From Campanula takesimana (lineage: Eukaryota > Streptophyta > Magnoliopsida > Asterales > Campanulaceae), in the NCBI GenBank assembly GCA_026119855.1, contig JAOWBW010001044.1, positions 412,407-476,406 on the forward strand: a DNA stretch of 64,000 nucleotides. The letters are read 5' to 3'. The position numbers and the translations under genes are program-made. This document shows, in pieces, positions 1 to 11,259 of this stretch. Below the pieces are notes generated by a model. It was not told the DNA's origin, ran no database searches, and was given only the letters and a program-made list of their open reading frames with translations. Numbering within the stretch: position 1 is the first letter of the stretch; every line of letters begins with the position of its first letter.

Positions 1-1108
1 GATTTGTCCCTCCACGGAGAGATGTCAAGCTTGGGCCCCTCAAAGGAATGATGTTGATGAAATGTTCGGCCGGACTCAAATGGATTGATTGGATCAATAG
101 CATTTGAATTATCAACATATTTGGAATCGAGAAAGTATTGAACAAAGCAAGCTGACCGTTTGACCATGACTTGTGTTGAATGACATCGTGGACAAAGGGA
201 TTATGACATATTCTAAAGGAATGCGAAATTGTATCTAGTTACACTATTTGGATAGGTATGACGGTTTGATAGAACCTAATCATATCTTATGGGTTCATGT
301 TTGAGCCCATTGCCAACTTAGTGTAATCCTAGAGGGTCACACACAAATAGAACGAATCGTAGAGGACTAAATGGGAATTATGGAAAATATCAGCTTTTGG
401 CTTTGGCACGGTCGTGCACCTTAAATGGCACGGTCGTGCCATAAATCCAAACCAAGGCACATGTCGACATGATTGGCACGGCCGTGTCAATTAACAAGCA
501 CGACCGTGCCGAAAGTGGGCAGCTGGAATTCACGCGGGCTAGATGGCAGGACCGTGCCAGATTGTGGGCACGACCGTGCCAGTCAAGTCGGCCAGAATTC
601 TTTTGTTGCCTAATTTGGTGACGGGATTTAGGTTTCCTAAGTCCTTAAGGGTTAAGGATTAGGGCCTATTTGGGGATCCTTTTTACAGCCATTAGACATA
701 TGATTGTTAGTGCCTCCATAAGGTTTTGAGAGGTTATTTTCTTGTTCTAAGATCCCAAAAGTGAAGAACAAGAATATTCATAATTCTATATAGTTCTTGC
801 AATTGTGAAAGTGTGTTTCACAAGTTGGTCTAGCAACCAAGATCAAGAAGTTGCTTGATATTCGTTCGTGGTGTGGATACCGCTAGAGGGTGAAGCTCAT
901 CATCTTCAAGGTTCGCATTCTTGCTCACGTGATCAAGCTTCAAATCTCCACCAAGTTCAAAGCTAGAAATCAAATTCATCAAGGTTAGTTTTTCTAATAT
1001 TCATCTTATATGTATTTGACTTAATCACATGAATGGATCTATGGCTTTGGGTTTCATTAAAATTTTAAATGCTTAATTCCGCTGCGCATGTTACTACGAA
1101 ACCCAACA
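1..1108 (+). mobile_element. 3' portion of an LTR (left edge outside window)
   Basis: Non-coding. The right end reads ...GAAACCCAACA (1098-1108), a typical LTR terminus ending in CA. The segment 690-1108 is matched in reverse complement by 56730-57178, including the blocks CCGCTGCGCATGTTACT and ATACCGCTAGAGGGTGAA, so this is a dispersed repeat present in both orientations. A palindrome array lies at 404-581. No primer-binding site is recognisable after 1108, so this is a solo LTR or a 3' LTR. The superfamily cannot be decided without internal coding sequence. The LTR assignment is inferred from the terminus and the repeat behaviour. Confidence 0.6.
404..581. repeat. Array of six GGCACGGTCGTGCC-type palindromes
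   Basis: Six copies of a 14-16 bp inverted repeat, GGCACG-GT-CGTGCC or its complement, lie at about 405-418, 427-442, 475-492, 498-512, 544-560 and 566-581. The best copies have 7-bp arms around a 2-nt centre (427-442: TGGCACG/CGTGCCA). The sequence between copies is unrelated, so the motif itself is what repeats. Confidence 0.85.
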
Positions 1109-2060
1109 GTTCATACTGGCAATTATAAACAGTCAAACTGCAGGTGGCGATTTCTAGCACGACCTACTTTCATAGGTTTAGTGATAGGATTTTTTTTAAC
1201 CAGTTCATAAAGTCGGGAATGTTTCTCGAGTATTATCCTAATTCTCAACCCAAGATTTACAGGTCGCGGTCGATAGTTTTTTTTTGTGAGAGTGTCGGCG
1301 AATAACCAACCCGCAATGAACAGAGAAGAAAATAGTTAGCAATTACTTTCAAGAAGGATTCAAAACGTGTTCTGATACTTGAACGTTTGTTAAGTGTTAT
1401 CATGTGCGTTGGAGAGTTTATCTGATTTAGTGTAAAAGAGCATCGGTGTGTATATTAAAGAGTGATGATGGCAGTATTGAACAATATCAGTGGCAATTCT
1501 TCTTTGATGTTCTTTTATTTTAGGACGATAAAAAATGTAATTTGTATTATGAGACGATTTCGTAATTAAATAAGTAAAATTATGCGTTTCAGTAATATAA
1601 TCACCGATAATGGACACTCAGACATAATTAAAAAAGATGTCTATCATGTTAGATGGTAATTTTTTTTAAAAAAATAATAATTGCAAAATGTAGTTTTTAA
1701 TTATTATTAATATCCATCACATCATTCAATATGTATTTTCTACTATATTATTCTCCACCCATTATTACTTTGTTAACGAACAATGAAAATATAATACTCC
1801 ATTGATTGTTCATATACAAGTATACCTTTCCAGCAAAAAGGCAATATGCCCATCAAACAAAATGCAGCATCCATTGGAAATAATTCAAACAATCGACAAA
1901 ATGGAATAAAGTGTTTTCAATAAGAATCCAAGGCCTGATGTTGCAACAAAATATCATTTTTTATTTTTCATCAAAAAAATATAATATAAAATTAATTGAC
2001 ATTTGCAGTGACTAGGAGTACTATAAATCAATCTATAAACTAATTGATTCCCAGTCAAGT
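1109..2060. other. Spacer with no recognisable gene
   Basis: AT-rich non-coding DNA. No coding sequence, RNA gene or clear element end was found. Confidence 0.5.
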
Positions 2061-2063
2061 TCC

Positions 2064-2252
2064 TTTAGAATAATACTATGAGCACAAAAACGTCACAAAA
2101 TATTACTCACAAAATCATATGTATAATGATTTTATTGGTGTTTTTAAGTAGAGTGTGGCGGATCCATTATCGATGCAACTAATAAAATATCGCCACCTCA
2201 TTTTGTAAGCAAGATTTTGTAAGCTTATTTTGTGCCCCTAGCATTGCTCAAT
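2064..2252. mobile_element. MITE of the GGGGCACAAAA family, copy 1
   Basis: The left end has ACTATGAGCACAAAA and the right end TTTTGTGCCCCTAGCATTGC, which are imperfect inverted termini. The interior, with TAATGATTTTATTGGTGTTTTT and a block starting CCATTATCGATGCAAC, is shared with 52931-53100 and 55125-55288. No coding capacity, so non-autonomous. Superfamily not determined. Confidence 0.65.
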
Positions 2253-2292
2253 CCTTTATCAAGTCTAAAATTAAACTGAAAAATGTAAAATA

Positions 2293-2445
2293 TTCCCTCC
2301 GTCCCAAAATGATCTTCGCGTTTGACTATTCAAACTTTTTAAGGATATGAACACTTACTTCACTAGCCATGTTTTGTCTATGCACTTTTAAGCCTATATT
2401 GTAGAAATGAGAAGAACTTTTTGGGATAATTTGGGACGGAGGGAG
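2293..2445. mobile_element. Stowaway-type MITE
   Basis: Inverted termini TTCCCTCCGTCCCAAAATGA ... ATTTGGGACGGAGGGAG, flanked by TA on both sides (2291-2292 and 2446-2447). This is the canonical Tc1/mariner-derived Stowaway signature. 153 bp, non-coding. Confidence 0.85.
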
Positions 2446-2447
2446 TA

Positions 2448-3685
2448 CAATAAAACAAAGCAAAAGAAAATAAAGGCAAGGGAAGAGCTAAAAAATTGAT
2501 TTATTGGGCACACTTTAATATATAAATTGGATGAAATGTGATTATCTTAATTAAATTTTTTAATTTTCTCTCATAATATTCCTAATAATGTATCAATATT
2601 TTTTATAAAATATTCACTGAATGTATAATCAAAATTTTCTTTACTTTTGGACAAAATATAATCTAATTGATCATCAAAACTCAAAATAGAATTATCTTAT
2701 GAAATATGTAGCCATTGTTTCCGTGCACAAAACCAACAATATTATAATTACTACTTTTGGAATAATAGAAGAGGTAAGTATTTATTTTTTATTTTTTTGA
2801 ATCATACAATCAACCGGTGAGGCTGCACATACAAAATCTAAAAATGTCACAAATCAAATCAAATAAATTCAAAATTACAAAACTATTTCAACACAAATCT
2901 GAATACGTATGTTACATACCCGTACTCCTCAAACAAAAGAAGTAATTTCTTAAAAACAAGTGACTAAAATTTCTTTTCAAATGTTATTTCCCCCCCTCAT
3001 TGAGCTTCCATTAAATCTGCTTATTGCTAAATAAATTTTTTTTTTTTTCCCGTCTTTTATTGATAAACCTTTTAGAAGAATTCCTATAACAAAAAGAGCT
3101 AGTAAATCTATGTAAAAATAATAATAATAAAGTAAAAAAGGTTACTTAAGGTTTAATGTATTTGACTAAGATGACATATTCTCCATATCTTTGTTTGACC
3201 GAAGCTGAAAATGAAGATGGCCAGTGGTTGACTTTGACTCCCTGCAGATAGAGGCGGTATTAGATTTATTCGATAAAATTTCTAAAATATTATTAATGAA
3301 CATAGATTGAATTAAATACTTAAAAAATACTTAAAAGCAAGAGTTTTCATGCTGAAGTTTCTTTCGAAAAAATGAAGGCCGCAAAGTTATTTCCTTTTTG
3401 ACGGTCCAAGTCCAAGAGGCAGAATATATAAAATCCATTATATCAAGATATGTGGCCCCTCAAAAATATTGTTATTTTGATGTAGGCAGAAAAATAATGA
3501 TATTAAAAAAAAATGCTGTTTTGAAGTGACGACCGAGAAATAAACACACATCATTATCTCAAGTGTTAAATTAAATATTAAATTTTGATATATTATATGT
3601 CAAAATCATTAAAGGTGATCATTAAAACCAAAATGAAACTATGTTTTTAGGAGTACGTAGGACGGATGAAGTATTAATTTAAAAC
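2448..3685. other. AT-rich spacer
   Basis: Non-coding, AT-rich, with homopolymer runs. No gene or element with clear ends was found. Confidence 0.45.
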
Positions 3686-3691
3686 AATATA

Positions 3692-3723
3692 CTCCCTCCG
3701 TTCCATAATTATATGAATAAAAT
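3692..3723. mobile_element. Stowaway MITE end cut by the scaffold gap
   Basis: CTCCCTCCGTTCCATAATTA preceded by TA is one Stowaway terminus. The partner terminus is lost in the N run that begins at 3724. Confidence 0.5.
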
Positions 3724-3823
3724 NNNNNNNNNNNNNNNNNNNNNNNNNNNNNNNNNNNNNNNNNNNNNNNNNNNNNNNNNNNNNNNNNNNNNNNNNNNNN
3801 NNNNNNNNNNNNNNNNNNNNNNN
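3724..3823. other. Assembly gap of 100 N
   Basis: Exactly 100 undetermined bases, the usual placeholder for a scaffold gap of unknown size. It separates a Stowaway end from copia coding sequence already in progress, so the 5' part of that element may be hidden in the gap. Confidence 0.95.
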
Positions 3824-3825
3824 TT

Positions 3826-5216
3826 GCTAATTTAATTAGTATTAGCCAACTTTGTGATGACAATTTAAAGGTAAAATTCAACAAAAATACTTGTGAAGTC
3901 TTTGATTATACTAACAATTGTGCGATGACAGGAATTAGATCAAATGACAATTGTTATCTTGTTGAAGACAAACAGGTGTGCCATTTGGCAAAAATAGATG
4001 TCACTACATTGTGGCATCAAAAGTTTGGACATGCCAATTATCGAAACTTGAAGAACATTTTCAAGTTTGAGGCTGTCAAAGGAGTCCCTAAACTGAATCA
4101 TAATAACAAAATGGTTTGTGGAGACTGCCTTAAAAATGAGGAGACTCGTGTAACCCAGTGTGCTGCCCAACACCAAGAGCAACACTTCGGGACAACACAT
4201 TGTTTTCAGCTTTTGCACATGGACTTGATGGGTCCAATCGAGGTAGAAAGCTTGGGAGGTAAGAGGTATATTTTTGTTATAGTTTATGATTTCTCTAGGT
4301 TTTCATGGGTATATTTCTTAAGAGAAAAATCTGAAACTTTAGATAAATTTAAACTCTTGCACTCTAAAATCAAAAACATGTTTTGCTCACCTATTTTTCG
4401 TATAAGATCTAATCATGGAAAAGAATTTGCAAATGTTTCCTTTTATACTTTTTGTAAGAAAAAGGGGATAAACCATGATTTTTCGGTATCAAAATCACAT
4501 CAACGGAATGGGGTGGCCGGAAAGAAAATAGGGCATTGCTTGATATGGCCCGTCTCATGTTATTTTCAAAACGGATTTCAAAAAGATTTTGGGTTGAAGC
4601 TTTGAGCACGGCTTGTCACATTTCAAATAGAGTCTTTCTGAGACCTGGTTTAACAATGACAACCTATGAGATTTTGAATGGGAAGAAACCACATGTACAT
4701 TACTTCCACGTGTTTGGGTGTGTATGTTTCATATTAAAAGACTGGGATTACTTAGCTAAGTTTTACTCTAAGAGTGATAAAGGTATTTTTCTTGGATATT
4801 CTCAAGACAATCATGCATATCGAGTGTATAATTTAAGCTTGGGAACTATTCAAGAATCTGTGAACATTGTTTTTGACGATCTGTTATGTGTTACAGATAA
4901 ACCAGGTGATTATCCTCTCATGATACAAATGGAACAACCTCAAAGTGAATTTGACATTTATGTTGGACCAGATGTTGTCATAAGTGCTGGACCAGATGTT
5001 GGCCCCAGTGTTATCGCACCTGAGGCAACACCAGAGATAACACCAGAAGTCAGTCCAGTTGCAGAAAATGAAAATAATGAGGACTTCAATAGAGTAGATG
5101 ATCCCGTCAGAAGAGTTCCCCCGTTGAAGATTCAAAAGAATCATCCTATATCCCAAGTGACAGGGAGATTAGACGAAGGGATACAAACTAGAGGTAAGGA
5201 ACCGGTTAATTATTGA
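3826..5216 (+). pseudogene. Ty1/copia (Sirevirus-like) gag-pre-integrase and integrase remnant
   Basis: An open frame enters from the gap at 3826 (ANLISISQLCDDNLKVKF) and runs to 4605. The frame shifts by one base near 4535 and continues to 5216. The integrase zinc finger is visible as H-x5-H (WHQKFGH) and C-x2-C (CGDC). The first catalytic Asp is in HMDLMGP (4222-4224). The second is replaced by Asn in RSNHGKEF (4411-4413), and the catalytic Glu falls at the frameshift after NGVA. The C-terminal integrase extension (IFLGYSQDNHAYRVYN) and the linker before reverse transcriptase (QVTGRLDEGIQTRGK) follow, but the reverse transcriptase and RNase H themselves are missing. The enzyme would have inserted element cDNA; this copy is dead. 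The Sirevirus assignment rests on protein similarity recognised by eye and on the downstream non-coding motifs. Confidence 0.85.
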
Positions 5217-5621
5217 GACATGGTAAACCATTCATGTTTTCTTTCTATACTTGATTCTAAATTATTTTTTTTGAAAGATGAATATTTAATTCAAGTTTTT
5301 AACCATAAGAGATTTTCTAACTTGAAGAAGTCTCTTGTTCCGTGTCTTGTTTAAACCCTTTGGATCATCTTTGTTGTTGTATAATATTTTATTTTTTATT
5401 AAAAAAAAATCAATTTTTTTATATTTCTCTGTTTTAAATCTTTCAGTGGGTAGCTTTTTCGATCCATTGACGGTGGCACATACTGACCTTTTTGTTATGG
5501 TAGGATAACACTCAAGGTAACATCTTTGATAAAATTCCCTTTGTACTCAAAAGTGACAAAGTCACTAACTTTTTGATGAAATCAGAGGCATAAAGGCTAA
5601 AAAGCTAAGATAATAGTTCCG

Positions 5622-5812
5622 TAGTAGCTCGGGGCACGGCGCTCGCTACGACGATGCACTCTTGCCAAAGGGAGATGTTATCTTGTGACTTGTACTAAGT
5701 ATTAGGAACATGGAGCTCGCAGCTACAGTGTATCCTATTGAAAGGTACAAATCACCTAAGCATATTTACACTTTATAAGGACTCGGGGCACGGAGCTCGC
5801 TACTACGATGCT
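5622..5812 (+). repeat. GAGCTCGC motif cluster, three copies
   Basis: Three copies about 75 bp apart: GCTCGGGGCACGGCGCTCGC near 5627, ACATGGAGCTCGCAGCTAC near 5709 and CTCGGGGCACGGAGCTCGC near 5782, the outer two followed by TACNACGATGC. The core GAGCTC is palindromic. They lie between the pol remnant and the 3' LTR, the region where Sireviruses are known to carry conserved non-coding motifs. Confidence 0.65.
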
Positions 5813-6619
5813 TCCTTGTAGATAAAGAAGTGTTAATATGTTTAAAAAATGCTTAAATTAAAAACAAGCTTGTTATGCTAGAAATACTTGAAAATAAAGA
5901 AAAAGCTTGTTAAGCCTCAATTGCTTATTAAAGAAGCATATCTCTGCCTCAAGTGTTTTAAAAATGAGGCTTGCCTTAAAATGTCTTGTTTTAATTTTAT
6001 CAAGGGATGTTTATCACAAATGATATCTTAAGTGTTACCATCGTTGCCATTAACACATTAGTGTGTGCTACATTAGTTTTTTTTTTTTTTTTTTTTCGGA
6101 TTTGTTCATTAAATTTTCAAAGTTTGAAAGTCTTTTATTCTTAAAGAGTTTACAATTTTGAAAAAGTCTTAAACAAATCTTTTTAATTGTGGTAAAATAT
6201 TCTAGTAACTATTTCCCTAAAATCTTGGATTCTATCTTCATTTTTGTGTGGTAATCGGTTACTCTTTCTTTTACCCGTCCTTTTTACTTTTTACTTAATA
6301 GTTTATTTTATTTTTTCGTTTTCTTTTAAACTAAAAAAAAAAAAACGTGGCCGCCGTTTGTGTAGGCCGGATGTGTAGAGAGTTGGGTATTTTGTGTGCA
6401 AGTAAATATGGGGAGTTTGATTAGGTTTGTTAAAAATGTGAGTAAATGTAGGAGTCTTAGTTAATTTAGATATAAGAGTTAAGTTTAAATTAATTTCTTT
6501 CTATCACACTCCTTAACCTCCTAAAATCCTATCCCTATTTACTCTCTCTTTCTCTCTCAAACGCACCTATATACTCCTCCTCTTCATCGCTTTTTCTCTA
6601 TCTCAGCAACCTTCCCCAA

Positions 6620-7136
6620 ATCAAAAACCCTTCTAAAAAAAATCTCCTTTTCTACCTTTCAAAATTCAACAACGGCTTCACCTTCCCAAAACCCTAACCA
6701 ATCCGCACCTCAAGAGGAGTCACCGGGGTTGTCTCGGGTGTTACTTCACCATGGACATATCTCCCATGGCTTCACATATTTCTCATTCCATGGCTATGTC
6801 AAATTGATGAGCCCTCAATGGTTGCTACCTCGGCTCAACCTACATCCACCGTGACTGCTTCTCAAACACCTGTTACCGCCACCAAGAAACCAAAAAGAAA
6901 ATCCCCTTCTACCTCCATTTAAAGAAGACACCATCGACTTCATTAATTTTTTTTTCTTCCCAACCTGGGGGAGATGTGGTGCTGGTACTAGTGCTGCTAC
7001 TGATGCTGTTGGTGATATTGATACAGCTCGTGTTGCTGAAGATGTTACTGGAGATGCTGGTACTAGTGATGAGCCAGATGATGGAGAACAAGAATAAGAA
7101 GAAGAATAAACCTTGTTTAAAGGTTGATGTTGCCAA
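6620..7136 (+). pseudogene. Possible envelope-like reading-frame remnant of the copia element
   Basis: After a pyrimidine-rich leader, 6660-6790 can be read as an Asn/Gln/Ser-rich segment with QNPNQSAPQEES-like coding, followed by low-complexity GCTGGTACTAGTGCTGCTAC-type repeats (6975-7075) encoding acidic/small residues in one frame. No intact frame, signal peptide or membrane segment can be trusted. The suggestion rests on position (between pol and 3' LTR) more than on sequence. Confidence 0.35.
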
Positions 7137-7490
7137 TGGCTTTTATGGTACTTTTGAATGGTTTCAAAAACAATTTTCGTTTGTGGTGGTTTGGTTTTTA
7201 AAACAATTTGTATTTTAAGTTCTTAATTTAGAACTTTAATACTTTGGTGGTTATGCTTTGGTTTATGACTTGTGGTTTTGTGGATTTTAAAACTTTGATT
7301 TACTTTTTGTTTTAAACTACTAATTGTTTTAAACATGGTTCTATTTTACAATTAGTATATTAAGTAAATCTTTCTTGTTTCAGTTAACTCCATGATTAAG
7401 GGGGAGTTAATCTTTGGTGAATGCTCTGTTATACTGTATATGGCTAACTTGTTTTGCAGGTACCAACACATAGAGATTGGAAAGAAATCT

Positions 7491-7506
7491 CAAATTAGGG
7501 GGAGAT
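7491..7506 (+). other. Polypurine tract of the Sirevirus-like element
   Basis: CAAATTAGGGGGAGAT directly precedes the LTR start TGGTTAGTGCAG. Such a purine run primes plus-strand DNA synthesis in LTR elements. Confidence 0.65.
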
Positions 7507-8454
7507 TGGTTAGTGCAGACAGAGGTGTTTACCTCAGATGTTGCCACTGACAGTCTAAGTGCTGTGACGAAAATACTTTGTAATTTGACATTTCTTTCTA
7601 ATATAATATAATTTTATACTAATGTCCTAATATTATTATCTAGATGTTGTCCATATTTTCAGGTATAATAAAGTTGATTTATGTAGCTTAAAACATGGAG
7701 AAGAAATTAATAAAGATTTATTCATAATGGCGAGTTATTGAAGGAGTTACAAAACATATTTAACATGTGTTAAATATGGAGAAAAACGTGGGGAGACTAT
7801 TCAAAGGTTTGTTGCTGATCAAAGGAAGAGTACAAGGCATTGGAAGCAAGGAGTACAGCAAGGTGAAGCTTAGACTTGGCCATGAAGTATTGGTTGAGAT
7901 AAAAGTGGAAAGTGGACCAAGTCTTGCTTGATTTGTGGAGAGTTAGCTCGGCACATGATCTCCACCATCCCCACTATCACAAACAGCCTTGGGCTGTGTT
8001 ATTGAGTAGCCTCCAAGTCTTTGTTGGCTTATATAGTGCTTGGATGAGAAGATTGAAGACAAGCCAAAATTTACACACATCCATAGCACAAGAACAAAGT
8101 ACTTCTTGGCTCCTTTGTATCCTTCCTCCCATACACTCTTTTCCACACTCAATACTTCGGGTTTGAGTGTGTTTTGGCTAGGATAGGATCATTGTACTTT
8201 GTTTTCATTTTGGTTCCATAGAGCGTATATCATACTAGCTATAGGGAACCTTTTGACTTTGTAAGTGGTATTGATTATAAAGTTTTCGCCATTTAGGCAT
8301 CTCAAGATATATTTATATAACTTGAGAAAAAAATATCTCTTGTGCTATTTATTTTTCCGCTGCAAAACTCTTATATTTTCGGGTGTGTGTATTCTGTCCG
8401 TCAGCGTGTGTTACCTGGGGTGTTACCTAACACTTGAGGTAACATCTGTTCTCA
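7507..8454 (+). mobile_element. 3' LTR of the Sirevirus-like element
   Basis: Starts TGGTTAGTGCAGAC right after the polypurine tract. A TATA-like CTTATATAGTGC lies near 8030. The right edge is set at CTGTTCTCA (8454), following TAACACTTGAGGTAACATC. The right boundary is uncertain by tens of bases because no second LTR is available for comparison. Non-coding. Confidence 0.55.
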
Positions 8455-8529
8455 GAAAGCTTTTGACAAACAATTTCAAATACTTTTACGGATCAAAATC
8501 AATATCAAAGCAATTATCAAATATGACTG

Positions 8530-9205
8530 AATAATCGAAAAAACATCAATAAAATGGAATACGATGAAAAACGGACATTGAAAGAAATTATAACTGACAC
8601 GGAATCGATATTGTATAGTCTCTTACTTCAAACACATCAAGATCGGATCACCATATGCTTTCTGCTACCCAATCATACTCAATTCAAATACTAACATGTC
8701 TTTTGACTTTTACCCATCTCCCTTGATCAGTCACACACATAATATTCACATTCTCCACTTTATCATCCTTCGTCCTTTTCAATATATCCATTCCTCTCAC
8801 ATAAAACAAATACAAACCAAATTAATATAATTATAAACTTAATATACTATAATTTGGCTAAAGAAATAAAACTGCCATCTTACTTGCACCAAGCCGAGTC
8901 GCCGCTCAGGTCCTAACTTTCCTTGCCGCGCAGAGCCCGTCCCTTCTTTCTTTGCGGTGATAAACAATTAGTGGTGTTTAGTTCACGTGCCAGGTTTAGG
9001 GTAGAAATATTTATACTCTCTTCAAGAATTCACCTAGTTAATATTTAAATGGCCCGAGCCCAAATAATTAATTTACAATAACCCAAATAACTTGACTTGC
9101 ACTAAGGGCCCAACTTAAATAATATATTTTCCTACTAATCATTTTTTTTATCCAAAAATACAACCTAAATTCAAAATAAAATACTTAAATTTTGGGGGTA
9201 TTACA
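8530..9205 (-). mobile_element. Fragment of a gypsy-type LTR
   Basis: On the plus strand the segment ends ATTTTGGGGGTATTACA (9189-9205), i.e. on the minus strand it starts TGTAATACCCCCAAAATTT. This is the same kind of terminus as the gypsy LTR at 36137-38029 (TGTAATATCCGAAATTTTTC). The neighbouring GCCCGAGCCCAAATAATTAA and GGGCCCAAC blocks are also similar in style to that LTR. The inner edge is not defined and no coding sequence is attached. Confidence 0.4.
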
Positions 9206-9676
9206 CTGTTAGTTAGATTTGGATCCGGAGCGGGTGGGCGAGCTTTGGTATCTGGATCCGAAGCAGGTTATGGGATTGGGCTAGGCAGTCGGCTCGAGTG
9301 GTAGTGTTTTGCGTTTGTATGGAATTTTGATTTGGTTGTTGGGCCTCAAGGAATTATTTCGTTTTTATTGTGAAAATGAGAAATGTGTCGCATTATCTAT
9401 TTTAAGCAATAAAGTAAAGTAAGAACTTTAAATCGAGACATAAAAATAAGTAAGAATCTTAAATCGGGATAGGAGGAAATAAATTAAGATATTTTTTTTT
9501 TACTATTTAACAATTCCATTAAGCCTTGGTTTAATATTTTACCTCAAAAGATTTCCAGCAGTCAGGCAAGCAGATATATAACCAATTCATTGAACTGTTT
9601 ATATCCAGAAAAATTATAATAAAATTAAAAATTCATTGAACAGTGATTAACAATAATTTCCCCCACCCCCAAAAAT
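9206..9676. other. Spacer downstream of peroxidase copy a
   Basis: Contains a one-sided Stowaway-like end (near 9395-9478, ...AAATCGGGATAGGAGG) and AT-rich DNA that would include the 3' untranslated region of the minus-strand peroxidase gene. No other gene seen. Confidence 0.4.
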
Positions 9677-9680
9677 CTAA

Positions 9681-11084
9681 TCAATTAACAACCCTGCAAT
9701 TGTTCCTAATCTCACCATTTTTTCCAACCAAAACCTCAATAGACCCCATATGCACCATTGCATCCCCATACTTCTCCCCCAACTTCTCCCAAACTTGGCA
9801 TTCCTCCAAACCATCCTAGCCGTTAATGGGTTACTCATAAGCGTCTGATCCGATCCCAAAACTCCCCTACCATTCCTCAAATTCACATAGTACTTGTTAT
9901 CCAATCTATGTGGACTCACAACATCAAGCTCCACAGTTGGATCGCTTGACGACGATGATGACCGGGGACACTTTCTTCTCAAGTCACTAGCAATCTTTGA
10001 ATCCAACGTTGGATCACGATCGTGTGTCGAGTTGAACGAATAAAGACGATTTGAAAACGACGAACAATGAGATACTCCTATTGAGTGAGCCCCGGAAAGA
10101 GTCACCATTTCGTCTAGAGAAAGTCCCTTTCGCGCAAAGTTTTCTTGAAGTTGTGTTACGTTGAATGTGGAAGGCGGGAGGTGTTGAGTTGGATCGTCTT
10201 TCAAGGATATTATTCCGTCCCTTCTCCCTGATGGGACGGAGTAATATATGTTTCCGGCTTTTAAGGCACTGTCGCGTGCAGCGAATGCTAGAATGTCTGC
10301 ACATGAGACTGTTTTTGGACATCTTGACTCGAGTTTCGCCTTGGCTTCATCAATCACTTCGAAACCTCTTAAACTTGGGTTGTTGGCAGGATGTTCTTTC
10401 TCCGATGGGCGATTTGGGGTTGAATCGAGCAAAACAGAGCCATCACAACCCTGAAAGAAAGAACACAAAATGTTAAAATCTGAGCTCTATGCATGAGGTT
10501 CAGGGAAGGCGGGCCCTCCTGGCCTCTAATTATTACTTCATTCGTCTCAAAACGATATTCTCAATATTATTTTTTACTACGAATTAACTTTGGGTAATAG
10601 TTTTAGGTTAACTTAATTATCTTAATGAAATCTAAAACTTGTTTTAGATAGTATTACGATGGTGTATCAAAAGTCTTTGATTTTTCTATAGCATAATTAG
10701 ATTAACCTAATAATATTTCTTAAAGTAACGACAAAAAAGCTGGAACATCACTTTGAGACAGAAGGAGTACAATATCTTAACTAGTTATTCTAATAAAAAT
10801 TACATTAAAGATAGATGAAACTCAGTAGGAACAGAAAAGATCGTGTTATAATGAAAGTAAATAAAGTGAAAGGTTTATAATTAGAACTAAGATGAACGAA
10901 CCCTAACAAAGCAGTCATGGAAATGCATACGAATAAGGCCTGCGGCCATCTCAGTATTGCGCGACACCGCTTTGTTCACAATGTTTCTAACGATAGCCTC
11001 CGCGGAGGGGCAAGTTGATTTATAGTAACCAACTTTCAACGATGCAAACGTAACCATGAAAGAATTAGAGGCAAGAAAAAACAT
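9681..11084 (-). pseudogene. Class III peroxidase copy a, two exons, probably frameshifted
   Basis: Secretory plant haem peroxidase (EC 1.11.1.7), which oxidises phenolic substrates with H2O2 in the cell wall. Exon 1 is 10902-11084, the intron 10451-10901 (GTTCGT...CAG) and exon 2 9681-10450. Visible motifs are the distal site GLIRMHFHDCFVR, GCDGSVLLDS, VSCADILAFAARD and the proximal haem ligand LSGAHSIG. Two defects are seen. First, in a run of five G near 9776-9780 (minus sense TGGGGGAGAAG) one base is missing relative to the frame that continues to EKYGDAMVHMGSIEVLVG and NNCR, so the last ~30 residues and the final conserved cysteine are lost; the uncorrected frame stops at 9677. Second, an upstream ATG at 11131 gives a longer signal peptide only if a base is changed in the A-run near 11078. 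Without that, ATG 11084 gives a leader of just 15 residues. Both defects lie in homopolymers, so sequencing error is possible. Confidence 0.8.
10536..10767. mobile_element. Stowaway-like MITE in the intron of peroxidase a
   Basis: Termini CTTCATTCGTCTCAAAACGA ... CACTTTGAGACAGAAGGAG with TA on both sides. A diverged Stowaway copy of 232 bp that makes up half of the 451-bp intron. Confidence 0.65.
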
Positions 11085-11225
11085 ATGATCAAGGTATAGA
11101 ATGAGACTGAAAGTTGAGCTCTATGGACCATATTGTTCATCATTGAAAAAGGAAGATTAGCTAAGAAGTTGATGGTATGGGAATGGAAATGGAGTGAAGT
11201 GGTGATATATAGCTAGCAGGATGAG

Positions 11226-11235
11226 TATATATATA
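11226..11235 (-). promoter_or_regulatory. Putative TATA box of peroxidase a
   Basis: TATATATATA lies about 95 bp upstream of ATG 11131 and 140 bp upstream of ATG 11084 on the minus strand. Position is plausible; nothing else supports it. Confidence 0.35.
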
Positions 11236-11259
11236 GACATTTATACTTATACATGCATA

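Larger units (their letters stand above)
3826..8454 (+). mobile_element. Decayed Sirevirus-like copia element with 3' LTR
   Basis: In order: integrase remnant (3826-5216), non-coding interval with motif cluster (5622-5812), a weak remnant that may be the envelope-like second reading frame (about 6620-7130, containing SAPQEES-like coding), polypurine tract (7491-7506) and 3' LTR (7507-8454). Reverse transcriptase and RNase H are deleted. The 5' LTR and gag are absent or hidden in the gap. The order matches a Sirevirus carrying extra sequence between pol and the 3' LTR. Confidence 0.7.

Noticed and set aside
7912..8166. 84-residue frame near the Sirevirus LTR
   Set aside because: It lies within the LTR, with another frame open on the opposite strand and no domain.
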